DNA from: Dichotomocladium elegans
Lineage: Eukaryota; Mucoromycota; Mucoromycetes; Mucorales; Lichtheimiaceae
Direction: 5' to 3'
Length of the DNA: 64,000 nt
Assembly: GCA_025716815.1 (NCBI GenBank)
Contig: JAIXMN010000001.1
Location: 1,674,001-1,738,000, forward strand
Below are positions 38,851-50,384 of this stretch, piece after piece. Position numbers and translations under genes: made by a program. Positions within the stretch are counted from its first letter, which is position 1. Each line of letters starts with the position of its first letter. The notes under the pieces were generated by a model. That model made no database searches, was not told the DNA's origin, and saw only the letters and a program-made list of their open reading frames with translations.

Positions 38851-41340
38851 AATATGGATGGTTTAATGGACATTTCAATTTTTGACATGTTCCATCCACC
38901 TCAAAAGGGAAAAAAAAATAGAGGGATGTCTCTAGGGTTAAATCCTAAGAGTACACGCTTCACCTGACATGCGAGTTGCTAGAGTATTTGCCATGACATC
39001 CGGAGAGTAAAGGGAAAAATTTAACATAATAACCATTTTATTCCTATTCATGCACACAAAAGAAGCATCCAGATACGGTATAGGCCCCCCTGGGTGAAAA
39101 ACGCCAAGTTGAGAAACGGGAAATAGGATAGTTGGTTGATCAAATATTAAGAAAGTCAGAAAATTAAAAGATGTCGTTGACTTCAGGACGTAGACTCCAT
39201 TGGCGCCATTTTCTATGGTGTTAAGAGCCATCACTGGTGATCCATTTGGCATCAGTCCGATTTCGCCTGTGACTAATGTTCTTCTTTGCTTCAGTGGTCT
39301 TGAGCACAATGATACAAGCTTTCCCGTCTGTCAGCATTACTCCTAAAAGCTTTCTGTATGTCTGTCATTAAATGGGTTCGACTCGCGATGAAGTAAACGG
39401 GAGTTCGCTGAAATCGGGAATATTGCTCCGCAGTGTCTTCTTCATTCTGCGCGCTGGCGTCCAGATCCTCTCTCGCAGACTGTGGCAGAACCCGCGTTCA
39501 CTGTTGCTAACCGCAGATACACTCGCTTGACATTGACCTTGCAGGCTGTCATGACGTCAGTGCTGACATAAGCCGCCATCTGGAACATGTTGGGGATGGT
39601 GCCCAGGCTCAGTATTGGCAGCCCTCGATGGCGTATCCTTAATGGTCTTGGTCGACGGCTTGGAATTCTTGTGCATGATTTTCCTCCCGGGAAACTTTGG
39701 TGCAAGACTATATATGATCGAGGAGCTCGCCGAGAGTTGAAGCCATGGCCGTGCACGAGGATACTGTGCGACAGTTTGTATGTGTGCATGGTACATGCAT
39801 ACAGAAGATCAGTTCTGTAAAGCTTTGATCCTTTGCATGTGCCGCCGATGTTGTCATACCCACCTGATTTCTAAACATTTGCGTATAGTGTGGATTTCCC
39901 AAAACGGAGGAAACGGCACTGGAAGCCAAAGTACGGCGACGACTTTGCAAGCGTCTATGGTATTTGCTATGTAACGCACCTTCTTGCCTCTCATTTATCC
40001 CTTCGCGATTATTCTTACCTCTCCAACGACCAGACCAATACATTCATATTTCGTAAGCGCCGTTGTGAGAGTATTGCAGCCTATTAACAAAATGATCAGT
40101 CGGGATAAATTTATCTTGTCCCGAAAACCCGATCCGGAATGCTAAACTACCCCACATTAATTTCAAATGCTAGTTTGACAAAGCGTTGGCGGAAAAAGAC
40201 CGGGCAAATTCGACAAGAACCGGAAAGTCCATGTTTACAGCAAATACAATGCTATGTAACCGAAAGGGAAAGCGAGTGAGGCAGTGTGGAGAGACGAAGT
40301 GTGCAGAAAGGGATTTTGGTCCAAGTAAAAGCAGCACGTGATCATGCTCTTTGGATAAAAATTACAGAAATGCTGCTGCGCAAAGCTTTACATCCTTTTC
40401 CCGATTCCCAACACTGTCAACAATGGCGCCATCGCAGCTTTACTTTTTCTCATGGTATGTCTTCTTTATCCCTCTTGACAAAGCGCTGGTGTAGTCTCTG
40501 ACATTGGCAAGCAACCCAAAAGCTGTTGGAAAGACAATCAACAGCAGGAAGGGATAGTTGGTGTTGTGTCATACCATTGACTTATCATGCAGAAATCGAT
40601 GTTAAGAAGATAAGTCCAACGAACATACCGGAATGAAATGCGTGATCATGTTTAAGCAATTTTCATCTAGGAAACAGAGCAAGCACACATGAAGAAGCTA
40701 TTTCATGGCGCAACCTCAGCGGTGAAGAGGGATGGACAATGGACAATGTCCAGGGAACAGTTGCTGTCCGCAGCATCATCTTGGTTGTTGCTTCCGTCTC
40801 TTGGGCGGTGAATGAACTAGTCATCCATTTTGGTAGGTCCTTCTCGCATGCCTGCTCTTCTTCCTCCCGTTTCGCTGTACTTCATTATTGAAGCAAGTGG
40901 GATGGGTGCTTTGGTCAAGCTAGATAGGCTGATGCTTTGATTAATTTGTAGTGGTTGTGATCTGTCTGGGGTGGAGGAACAGCGTATCTCACTCTTCTAT
41001 TTCTTGGCGTAGAAGCTCATTGGTACTCTTTGATATCCCGCCGCCCTTTGTGATACCTCAGATTATCCCTTTTTTACATTTCTTTCCCTACCCTCCTGGC
41101 AAAGGTAAAGGAAACAAGATAGATGCGCAACTTTCTCTTCGCTAACTGCTTTATTGATTTATTGCCTGCTCATCATAATTTGGCTGTAGAATGGTGCACG
41201 CTCAATGATTTTCTTACTGTGTTGTCTATGACAGCAAAGATCAGAAGAAATGAGAGCACTTGAGATGCGTACATGACATCCTATTTAAGGTATTTTGATT
41301 AAGGAAGAAAGACTTTAAATGTATCAAGTGGTCTGATTGC
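38851..41340. other. Gene-poor tract with unidentified open stretches
   Basis: A 123-codon minus-strand open frame (38938-39309, including ALNTIENGANGVYVLKSTTS) is the most protein-like piece, but it has no recognised family. Other short frames at 39440-40100 overlap on both strands and look random. Near 40260-40400 a Cys-containing stretch was considered as a zinc ribbon and rejected. No promoter, tRNA or complete gene was seen. Confidence 0.3.
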
Positions 41341-41399
41341 TTTATAGTGTATAGTCAAGCTCCCCCTAAAGAGCCACTGAACTTGAGGCGCGGTCGTCC

Positions 41400-42130
41400 A
41401 TCTTCTCAAGTGTGTTATCCAAGTGACAACGGAGAGAGAAGCCTAGTGATCTAACCACTTTATCTTAGAAACAAAAACACGGAATTGAATGCTTTCTTTG
41501 GTTGTACCACCGACAGTTCAGAGCAATGCCGGCCTGACGACAAACGGGAGAGAGATGTTCTCTCGCTGCTTGCATCAATTCCTTTCTCAGGTATGGTTGC
41601 TGCATGATCGTTGCACTGCGTTCAGAGATCTAATCACACTTTCAAATCTACGGCTCTGTCCATTCTTGGGTTGCCGTTCTATCTCACCATGATGCTTTGC
41701 CTCTCGCTGAAGCGTAAGGCTCCTTTAGTGCTTTGACCCATGCCAGTTGCCATGGGTGACAGAGATTTGCGTTTTACAAGCAGGAATCTCCTACATACAA
41801 AAGTAAGCTGAATGAAGAAACCCAAGAACGACGGTCAATAATCTAACCACTCTTTTAATCTATATCCATGGTATTGTCAAATGAAGATTCCCTCAAGTCC
41901 GGTTGCATGCCACACGACGTATTACAGTGTGATACATGGCCGTAGACAGAGGAAGAGAGAGACCTAGCTTCTCTCTAAGCAATGACGACCGCTTCATGAT
42001 GTAAGTTTCTCTGACCAGTGCAGAAGAGATACCCAGTGATCTAACAACCTGTTCAACATGCATAGACAATGGACACTCATCGCAGTACCGGTGCATGTCC
42101 CGCGACGTAAGGGTGTCACAACGTAGCTTC
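41400..42130 (-). repeat. Dispersed repeat copies with a helix-turn-helix-like minus-strand reading
   Basis: The word TGATCTAACCAC or its variants recurs at about 41447-41458, 41841-41852 (AATCTAACCACT) and 42037-42048 (TGATCTAACAAC). Flanking similarity is GAGAGAAGCCTAG versus GAAGAGATACCCAG. Read on the minus strand, the best copy gives VVRSLGISSALVRETY (about 42000-42050), like the recognition part of a transposase N-terminal helix-turn-helix. It is decayed and probably another DNA-transposon family. Confidence 0.4.
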
Positions 42131-42224
42131 GAAGCGGGCATATTCGACACTTTCCCAGCGTAGATCTTTTAGATTTGCGTTGGGAGGTTAGGAATATGCT
42201 CTTTTTCGAGGTTGCGTTGGAGAT

Positions 42225-42400
42225 GCAGTTACGCCGTGGGCCGTGCACGACGACCCAAGACCATCGCCAGGAGAGTTTCGGGGAATAATGTATGCAAATC
42301 TCCAAACCCATAACTTAAATGTTATGCGTTTGGAGATTTGGATAGATTATTCGTCGACGCTCTGTTGGGGATGATCTTGGGCCGTCGGCTGGGCCGACAA
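42225..42400. repeat. Long imperfect inverted repeat (possible hairpin or foldback element)
   Basis: Arms of at least 53 bp face each other around a loop of about 20 bp (CCATAACTTAAATGTTATGC, itself partly palindromic). The left arm runs from CCAAGACCATCGCCAGGAG (42255 on) to AAATCTCCAAAC (42306). The right arm runs from GTTTGGAGATTTGG (42327 on) to GGATGATCTTGG (42381). Weaker pairing extends outward on both sides through the GGGCC/CGTCG stretches. Confidence 0.75.
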
Positions 42401-42607
42401 CGCCAGCGGGAGATGTTCCTGCAGGATGTCATATTTTATAAGGTATTGTTTATTTGATGATCGCTTAATGGTCCCGACAAGACACTCGTTCTTTATTAAA
42501 TGGAAATCGTGGTTTCCCTTGTAGATCGGTTGAACATGGCAGCCGACGTATACAGTGCGGCCATAACCGAATACCGCGAGAGAGAGGCATTGACTCTCGC
42601 AGCTAGT

Positions 42608-42842
42608 GCACCATTCGTTTCGAGGTATGTTCCATGAATATCCAGAAGACGTCCACGGTACAGTGTATAATGAATGGGCATCTGATAGAGCGACAGATAC
42701 GGCAATAATCGGGCGGCACGCCTTGCACCATTCGTTTCGAGGTATGTTCCGTGAATAATCCAGAAGACGTCGACAGCACAGTATTTAAAGAATGGATATC
42801 TGATAGATCGGCAGATACGGCAATAATCGGACGACACGCCTT
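42608..42842. repeat. Tandem direct repeat, two units of 117-118 bp
   Basis: Unit 1 is 42608-42724 and unit 2 is 42725-42842. Each begins GCACCATTCGTTTCGAGGTA and ends at CACGCCTT. The unit boundary recurs as GCACCGCACA at 42843, where the third unit is cut short. The minus strand stays open through both units, so the two copies also read as a peptide repeat (GTYLETNGA recurs). Its coding status is unknown. Confidence 0.85.
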
Positions 42843-43499
42843 GCACCGCACACTTTACCTCCATCTTATCTATCTCCAACCTCCCTTGTACTTCTACATC
42901 ATCTCCTAGACCTATATGATTACATCATTTCTCCTATGGCTTGAATGATCTCCCACATATATCTGTACTTGACCACATCGCACTTATTAAGACTGCCATA
43001 TTAAACGTCAATGAGGCATCCTGAGTCTCGCGTATTAAAATTTTATCCTTTTTTTCGAGTTGCCCACGCGCAAACAAGTTGTCCTCGCAAAATCTCTGTG
43101 ATCAGGAAGATCCACTGGGTTTGTTCCAATTGGGCGACGTCCTAGAAGAAATTTCCCATCATTAATGCATGCAAAATGGTTGTAAGAATTCAATCGCATG
43201 AGTAGTGCAACTGGTCTCTCTTCCTTCTGAGGGATCTTCATTCCTAATATCACCTTTATTCGTCCTATGGCATGTCTTTTATCTTATAGGTACTTTATAA
43301 GCTGGGAAAAAGAGTGGTCAGCTGAAATTTACTTTGCCTTGTGAAGGTAGCTTGTGCGGTTTGGAAGACCTTTCTTTTCGCGGTAGAATGTGCCAACTCT
43401 TTGTTGCATTTGACCCAAAGCAGAAAATTCTGGCCCATGGTCAAGTTGTGCTTCTTGTTACCCATGTCTGATATTTTATAATCAGATACATGGTGGATT

Positions 43500-44390
43500 T
43501 ACGCGTACATCGATGCCTTTACGAAAAGGACAAATGCGAACGTAATAGGTTCTTAGAAAGCAAGACACCGATGACCCGTTCAGTGAAGCATCGAGCAGCT
43601 TAAAGTTGAGCGATTTCGAAGGAGTCGTCTCTCATTCTTACAGGCGTCTAGTTAACTGCCGTAATGGGATAAAACGATGGTCCGACTTGTGATATTCTAC
43701 AGTTGAGATATCATCATTATCTCTATGTAGGAACCATGAGACTTTAAGCTGGGCCCTGGATATAATCATTTTGAACTAAAAGAGATAGATGGGACCTTCG
43801 TAATCTTAGTGCTAGATCTCATTTATCGTCTGGCACAATCTGATAGATTGGATTACCCTTGCTGCAATGCTTTATTCTGATTATCATGTCATCTGTGTGA
43901 CACAACAAAGGGCCCCGTTTGAACCTAAACAAGAAGCATCGTGAGGTTGTTTCAGCCATGTTAATCACCCTCTTGATTTCTTATAAATATTGGACAGCCG
44001 AGAATGCGCCTTCTTGATCCTCTCTTCCATGTTCTCATCCGGTATGATCACTGTAATACTGAAATGTTTATTATAATATAACATACACTCCCCTTGCTGG
44101 TTGACCAATTGTACGCTACATTGATGGGTCACGGAAGAGAGGTTCCTTTGGACGTCCTTCCGCTCCTTCGTTCCGCTGCCGCTTCTGGTTTCCATTTCGT
44201 TCCTTTCTCCTCTTCTTTCTCCTCTTCGCCTTTCTGTCCTGATTGTCGCCAGGATACCCAAGCTATTCTTCGGAGGTGGTTATGAGTGTATGAGGAAGAA
44301 TTATTGTTTGTAGCTGGCCAATGATTGTCGATACGAAATCTTTTTATCTAATGATACGACAATTTATTTTTTTTCGTATATCCATGCCAA
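43500..44390 (+). repeat. Second copy of the Tc1 3' end plus trailing repeat (copy IV)
   Basis: 43548-43700 matches the transposase 3' end of copy I (9160-9300), for example AGGTTCTTAGAAAGC, AAGTTGAGCGAT, TCTCATTCTTACAG and GTCCGACTTGTGATA. The following sequence to about 44390 keeps ordered matches with 9700-10490. This is the counterpart of the repeat at 9291-10553. It is decayed and non-coding. Confidence 0.6.
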
Positions 44391-46210
44391 GCATTATCTT
44401 GTCCCCACCCCTGCCTCGGGGTGCATGCAAGGGACGGATTCCTCAGAGGATTTCCTTCCGAGAATTGACATGGAACCCTATCCTCTCGGCATATGTCATT
44501 TAAGTTTGAACCATACCGTCGGATACTGTCCTGTTTCGTGTATAAGGATCACACTACTTCACCGTTTGGCTACATATCTTTGACATAATGTCCCGGTGAT
44601 GGAATCAACATGGTACTGTACTGCCTGTCCTAATTTTGTTGAGAATTTTCGGTCCTCTTAGGAGGAACATTTATGAACATGCTGACAAGTTTCTGCTGAA
44701 TCCCTTCAGCCCGACTATCACCGTAACTCTTCAGATCAGCAACGGTAATCAATTACAGAACTTTTGAGACCGTGCACGACTCTGCATTCCTTTTGAGGTC
44801 GCTACTTGCAAAGCATCCAAGCCGTCTGTAGACAACCTCCAGAAGATTTTACAAGGTGGCTCATGCTCTCGGTGGTTTTTAGGACCATGAACTTAAAGAC
44901 ACCGTGTAGCGGACCATCGCTACTTGGTTATTGCTGTTGTCGTCGTTGCTGCTGCTATTGTGTGAGGCCAGGACAAAGCGGGCGTTTCAAGTAACGCGCG
45001 GTGTAATGGAAAGTTTTGTAAATAACACGGCTTGATCTTGAGTACCATCACTTAGATTCATGCTATGCCAGCCTTCTCAGGCAACCATTAAACCCATAAC
45101 ATCTTCCTTCATAGCAATCCCAGAAAGCCTATACCCACAACAAACAATCCAATGAGCGCTTTTACTCGCGTTGGCCATCGACAACCGCTCCTGACTATTG
45201 CGATCTAGGGGTTGGAACGGATTTTGTACGTGGTTCCGCTCTTCATAGGATCGCCCACTTCATGATCGAATAAGCAAATTTTGCAAAGGACTCTATGTAC
45301 GGCAGCGGTTGAGGAGCATTGAAACCATAGGTCTTATGACGGAAAACATGAACGTAGGATCTAACGCAGCTGAAGAGTATAAAGAAAAATGGAGATTCAT
45401 CGATATTCCCGAGCATCGTTATATCTAAAGTGAATCCTGGCACCAAAACCCGTAAACCCATCTCATGTGCAGAGGTTGCTCAATGTCATCGTCCATTGCT
45501 ACACCTGAGAAAGCTGAGATAACGTCTAGGAAAAATTCACTTTTGGAGATGAGCTAGCTCCTCTTCCGTTGCCTCGCCGGTGAACAGCCAAAGTTTAAAG
45601 CGAACGATGCAATGCTACCTGATTTCACCCGAAGGATGTGCTTTTGTTCTTGGTACTGGAGCCCACTGCAGAAGCCTTTTCTTTCTCGGGCAATGCCAAT
45701 GCTGTATTCCATGGTACAACACGTATGGAACCGCACCAGAGTCGCGCAAGTCATATTCCATCAACACACTCAGTCCCAAAACGCCTCTGGGGGGTGGTTT
45801 GTATCCTTACACCTGCCTAGAGTCGGCAATCGAAGCGCTTTGACATACATCGATGGAGCATTGTTGGTTTCAGATATGTAGTTCAAGTCTCACGAATCTC
45901 TGCTCGACGAGGTGCCGTATATAAAACGATGGATGGCTTTTTTCTCGTTGACGCATTCATATCTATCGTTATGCTCATTCATAGCTTCTACGCGAATGAC
46001 ACCCACCATGGCTCCTCCAAGTCCCTTCAAAGGTTTCTTTTTCATACAACGTACCCGTTGCTGTTCTGTTCTCGCACGCGAAATCTTCTGACCTTGCCTT
46101 GGTCAGTGTCCTTTTTGTTTAGGAATCTATGTGTAGCAATCAGCTCGGAATTAAACCACTCGTGTCTTCTCCTCCCCTCGACCTAACCAACCAACCAACC
46201 AAAAAAAAAA
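44391..46210. other. Gene-poor tract, possible decayed coding pieces
   Basis: A 72-codon minus-strand frame (45243-45461) and overlapping plus-strand frames at 45580-45881 are open but match no known family. GCTGTTGTCGTCGTTGCTGC at 44932-44951 is a short trinucleotide-like run. No complete gene was recognised. Confidence 0.3.
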
Positions 46211-46212
46211 AA

Positions 46213-46440
46213 GATGCATGACTCAGATGCTTTATGTGCTGACAAGCTAACTGCAGGTAAGCGCGTTCCTTCCACCAATGAACATAATTCATACAGCCCT
46301 CGTTCACGAAAGAATGACGCTGTCCACTGGGAGTGGTACGTTAGTCATACCAAAACTGCGTTGTTTGCTAAAAAAAAAACCGGCAAAGTTATAATCCTAC
46401 AGAGATGCATATGCCATGCCTTCACCTTCTCGTTTTATGA
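46213..46440 (+). CDS. Candidate small three-exon gene (hypothetical, about 39 aa)
   Basis: ATG at 46213 follows a CCAACCAACCAACC/poly-A leader. Exon 1 (46213-46255, MHDSDALCADKLTA) ends at CTGCAG|GTAAGC. A second exon at about 46298-46336 and a third from about 46404 are bounded by ATACAG, GTACGT and CTACAG sites. The join stays open and gives ALVHERMTLSTGSEMHMPCL before a stop. The splice sites are good, but no family is recognised. An alternative last-exon frame reads FYDPATSEPLERDDFDF and ends at 46486. The real structure is uncertain. Confidence 0.25.
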
Positions 46441-46901
46441 TCCTGCGACTTCTGAACCATTGGAGCGAGATGATTTTGATTTTTGAGAAAGAGTGTATGT
46501 AACGGACATTTACAAGGGGTAATGTTCAAAGCAGGGAGCGAAGGGATAGTGAAGAAGGGGGGCGAGAGAGAATGGAGGAGATGAACGGGGGGATGCAAAG
46601 TATGAACAAAGGCAGGGATGGCTATATCCACGACCATTATTATTCCGCTCTCCACGGTTATGATTTTTTTCTGTTTCATCGGCTTTTCACTTGAAAAAGA
46701 TGACGAGCAAGCGAGAGAGAGAGAGAGAGGAATGGATTGTGGTATAAAGGGGAACGGATCGGATGAGCGCAAGAAAAAGGAAACGAGTGATTGTGTGATT
46801 ACGACAAGCTTGCCAATTAGTGGAAGGGAGAGGGACATTTTGGGGTGTGTGGAGATTTTTCTTTTATGCTAAATCGTGCTTGTTCCACCGCAAACCAACA
46901 A

Positions 46902-47324
46902 TTATCCATCTTGTCGTTGAGCACCCAAGGTTGAATAGCTAGCCGCCTCTTCCTGGACAAGGCGCTTGATAAGTTGGAATAGTCTGTGTTTCTCCTGCTT
47001 AAGTTCGAAGAGCTTCTTGTGAATCTCATCGGCTGTCATGGAATGTGAATGATCATGGCGATCGCCCGTAGACGGAGAGCTATCCCCAGGTGGTGACGGT
47101 AGACCATAGGAGGATGGCAGCAACATCGCTTGTTTTCCGTTATGCAGTTCATTCGGAGAAGCAGTGAATGATTGCGATCGTTGTTTCTGTTTGCGCTTGC
47201 GACAATAGCGTCGGACAATGGCGTTTCGTATCTTGTTGATATCCGAAGACGGCGGTGGAAGAGGATAAGTCAGGATTCTGTGGACGGTATGAGTATTATC
47301 CGTGTCTGATCGTTGCAAATTCAT
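46902..47324 (-). CDS. Small basic protein with C-terminal coiled coil, hypothetical
   Basis: A single open exon of 140 aa. Near residue 29 it has INKIRNAIVRRYCRKRKQKQ, a strongly basic helix resembling a nuclear localisation or DNA-contact segment. The C-terminal quarter ITHKKL-like region (HKKLFELKQEKHRLFQLIKR) is an amphipathic coiled coil. The middle is rich in Pro, Ser and His. The ATG at 47324 is preferred because upstream in-frame codons are low-complexity (Thr-His-Ala-Arg from a GTGC repeat) and look like untranslated leader. Basic region and coiled coil are well separated, so it is not a classic bZIP. Function is unknown. Confidence 0.55.
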   Translation of the reverse strand: MNLQRSDTDNTHTVHRILTYPLPPPSSDINKIRNAIVRRYCRKRKQKQRSQSFTASPNELHNGKQAMLLPSSYGLPSPPGDSSPSTGDRHDHSHSMTADEIHKKLFELKQEKHRLFQLIKRLVQEEAASYSTLGAQRQDG

Positions 47325-48962
47325 GCTGTTTGTGAGTATTTGTATGCGCTGGGATGGAGATGTTTGAAGGTATAAAGAGCGGGGGGGGGAAGGGAAGCAA
47401 AGAAGCAAGAAGAAAGGAAAACGAAAGAAGCGAAGACTTTTGTATTTATACCATGTCCATGCTATTTTCCTCGATTCGGCGGTGTTTATGTAGGGTGTGC
47501 GTGCGTGCGTGCGTGCATGTGTGCTTGTTGCGTGGTTGGATCTGCTCGAACCAAAAAGAGCAACATAATTAGGACGAGAGAGTGTAAGACTATGTATATA
47601 TACGCCCTTACTATTGCTTGTCGCAGCTTGATATCGTTCAGCAAGACGGAATTGTCCCGCTTCCCCGTTCAACCGTATTCTTCAAAATAGCCCGTGCAGC
47701 CTCAGGTAAATGTTAGATGGGATCGAAAGAAATGGGGAACAGGAGCATGATGATGAGGGGGGAAGGAGGAAGAGGAGGAAGAAGAAGAGAAGTGAAATGT
47801 AATAAGAGGAGATAGATTGAACCCCGGGGGATCAAGAAACCCAAGTGACATGGCGGCGTGACAAGATACTAAAATAAGAGCTAAGCCAATATTTGAAACC
47901 AGGCTCGCCTCTCAGTGTGTGCGTGTGTATCTGTGTCTGTGTCTGTGTCTGTGTCTGTGTCTATGTCTGTGTCTGTGTGACCACATTCGCAAGTTCCAAC
48001 TCACTACGCGCGTGTTCTCCGTTCTAAACGAACGCTGCGAAGCGGCTTCTTTCTCCGGGATGAGGCTTACATGAAACGGAGGGAAAATAAACGCATCCAT
48101 CGCGTCACTCAACGTTATGAAATAGCATATGATGAGCGTGGGTGAAGAATATCTATAATTAGCCAGCAGATTTTTTGGGGGGGGTGGTAGTAGGGCGGAG
48201 TGAAGGGACCGGGGTGAGGGGGGGGAGGTTAGGCAAGGAACAATCAAAGCAAGAAGGGATTCATGCGATTCCCGCGAATGCTTTGCTTTTCGTCAATCTC
48301 TTGCAGCAGAGAACCGCCCTTCCTGCATGCAGGAGGCAGAAAAGAAGTCTCTTGTGTGCGTGCTGGCCAGCGGGTCCCACAGGAAACATAAACATTAGAG
48401 TATCAGTCATCAGCGAACTTAATGGGCAACTTCATCTATCAAACTGTAGAATACCTCTTGTCCTACCTCAAAAAGGGGAATCTTTCCAGTTCTCCGCCAA
48501 CCCACTGCGCCTCTGCTCAACCCTACTCTTCTCGCTCTCTTCTTTTCCTTTCCTTTTCCTTTTCTTTTTTTGAGATTGTTTTCTTACACCACAGCAAACT
48601 GTGCTGCTCACTTTCCGCGCGCACACACACACACACACTCTCTCTCTGTCTGCCCGTTTCTCCCCCAGCCCTCTTTAAACCCCCACGCCCCGCCAAAAAA
48701 ATAACACTGAGAAAGCGACGGACTACATGACTCTCCGTTCTGGACCGGTCCTGATCACCATTCTGAGCATACGAACTTGCATTTAACTTATTCGCACCCT
48801 TTGAACCGGCCCTGGGAACTTTAAATCAGATCTCATTCCGAATCCCAGATACCGAAACGCGATACACTCTTTCTCATTCTCAATCGTTACGCTCTATCGA
48901 CAGATACAGTAGCTGTTCTTTCCCTTCCTCTTCTTCTCATTTGCATATAAAAAGCTTCAACC
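47325..48962. other. Intergenic with microsatellites
   Basis: This is 1.6 kb between divergent genes. It contains (TGCG)n at 47497-47516, purine-rich (GGA)n near 47750-47800, a (GTGTCT)n array at 47925-47985, G-runs at 48175-48235 and (CA)n(CT)n at 48624-48650. Long pyrimidine tracts (48530-48570) are typical of fungal promoters. No gene seen. Confidence 0.45.
47925..47985. repeat. Microsatellite of GTGTCT hexamer type
   Basis: GTGTCT repeats about nine times with small changes, between the small basic protein gene and the membrane-protein gene. Confidence 0.85.
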
Positions 48963-50384
48963 ATGCTTCGCAAACGAATGACAGGTAAGCTACTTACTCG
49001 CTACTCTGTCTTTCCCGCTCAACTTGATTAACATATCTAACCCACCCCTTTCATACCAGTATCCGAGTGTGCATCCCTCCCGAACTATTATTATGTTTGT
49101 TCGCCCATGCCTAACGAGACATGGTATCAAGACAATGACTATCAATTCATCTGGAAAAACATGTTCGTTATCGTTGCACTCTGTCGTTTTGCAAGCGAAA
49201 TGTTCTCACACCCGTGTTTGCAATAGGGGGCCCTATTACATCGCGAGTGGTCCAGGCAGTGTAATAATAATAATCAACGGGGAAGGGAGGCGGGGATGGT
49301 GCAATATAACAGCGTATATTTATTTATTAATTTGTGTAGGACTTATCGACCAGTTATATTGACATCCATCTTTACTACCGCAAAAACTACGCCTACCATT
49401 ATATTAGAAACTGGACAGATATTCCGCTTATTAGTGGTGAGCTCGATGTCACCGTGACGAGTGATTGGTTCCCGACCGCTTCAGGCACAAATACAACCTG
49501 GTCCATGTACGGCTACATCCTTCCGAACGGTACTAACGCGACTGCTGAGCTGCTCAACACAGTGAGCATGTATCCACGCCCGTTCAACTTCACCGCTTTC
49601 CGTGAGTAGCAGCGACGTCGAAGCACGCCACGAGCAACTAATTATCATTTGCATCCCTCTAGAGCTAGGTGATGGAGTAACGACGAACAACGGTGGGACT
49701 GGCGGAACGGGCCAGGATGCCACGTCGCCCAGCGGCGGCGGCGGCGATCACCTTCCCGGATGGGCAATAGCCGTTATTGTGATTGCGGTACTCGCGCTGG
49801 TGGCTGTGACAGGGCTGATTATCTGGGGCATTTGGTTCTTCCGCAGACGCAAGCCGTCTGCTCAGCAGAAGCAGCAAGAGCAAGAACGCCAGCGACTCCA
49901 ACAACAGCCTCCAACAGGGGCAATGAGACAACTCAAGGGAGACATCAGCAGGTCGAACTCTCCAGGATCAGGGAGCCAGGGCACTTTCAGAGCGCCCGTG
50001 TACGACGGCGCCTCGATCCATTCGAGCACACCTATCGCGACGGGAGGAGCAGCGCCAGGCTCCGCCCGTGACTCGGCCACAACAGAAGCAAGTTATGGCT
50101 CGCGGCCGCGAACATCACCGCCGGCCGACTCGTTCCGAAATCTCCTCCAACACTACCCCGACTGGAAATCGACCACCGTCATCACTGCTGATCCTGCTTC
50201 GGACGACACTGAGATTCAGCGGAGACGTCTCGGCGAAGCCATCCTGCAACGCGAGCTCCAGGAAGAGGGTGCTGCAGTCAAGCACACCGATCATCGCCCC
50301 TTACCTATCCAGACTGTCGCGCCCCCTTCTCAGCCTGTGCATGAGAGCACGGCCGTCGTCTTGGAGCGGTCGCCATCCTCATAA
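48963..50384 (+). CDS. Single-pass membrane protein with Thr/Asn-rich ectodomain, unknown
   Basis: Four exons. The first is short (MLRKRMT). The second starts VSECASLPNYYYVCSPMPNE. The third (about 49350-49601) begins YIDIHLYYRKNYAYHYIRN and carries N-glycosylation-type sites such as NWT, NTT, NGT, NAT and NFT. The last starts with a Gly/Thr linker, then one membrane span GWAIAVIVIAVLALVAVTGL and the stop-transfer FRRRK. The cytosolic tail (about 170 aa) is rich in Gln, Ser and Pro, with TDHRPLPIQTVAPP near the end. Family unknown; the layout resembles fungal cell-surface sensors. No signal peptide is visible at the chosen start, so a hydrophobic first exon may be missed upstream. Confidence 0.65.

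Noticed and set aside
40240..40420. Cys-containing stretch resembling the zinc ribbon of Fanzor/TnpB nucleases
   Set aside because: Only one weak Cys pair, several stops, and no RuvC-like motifs upstream in any frame. The similarity is too slight to call.
46902..47672. 256-aa version of the small basic protein
   Set aside because: The N-terminal half comes from GTGC and purine repeats and has no conserved features. A shorter start at 47324 is more plausible.
47900..48000. CRISPR-like or satellite array
   Set aside because: It is a simple GTGTCT microsatellite without spacers, and the genome is eukaryotic.
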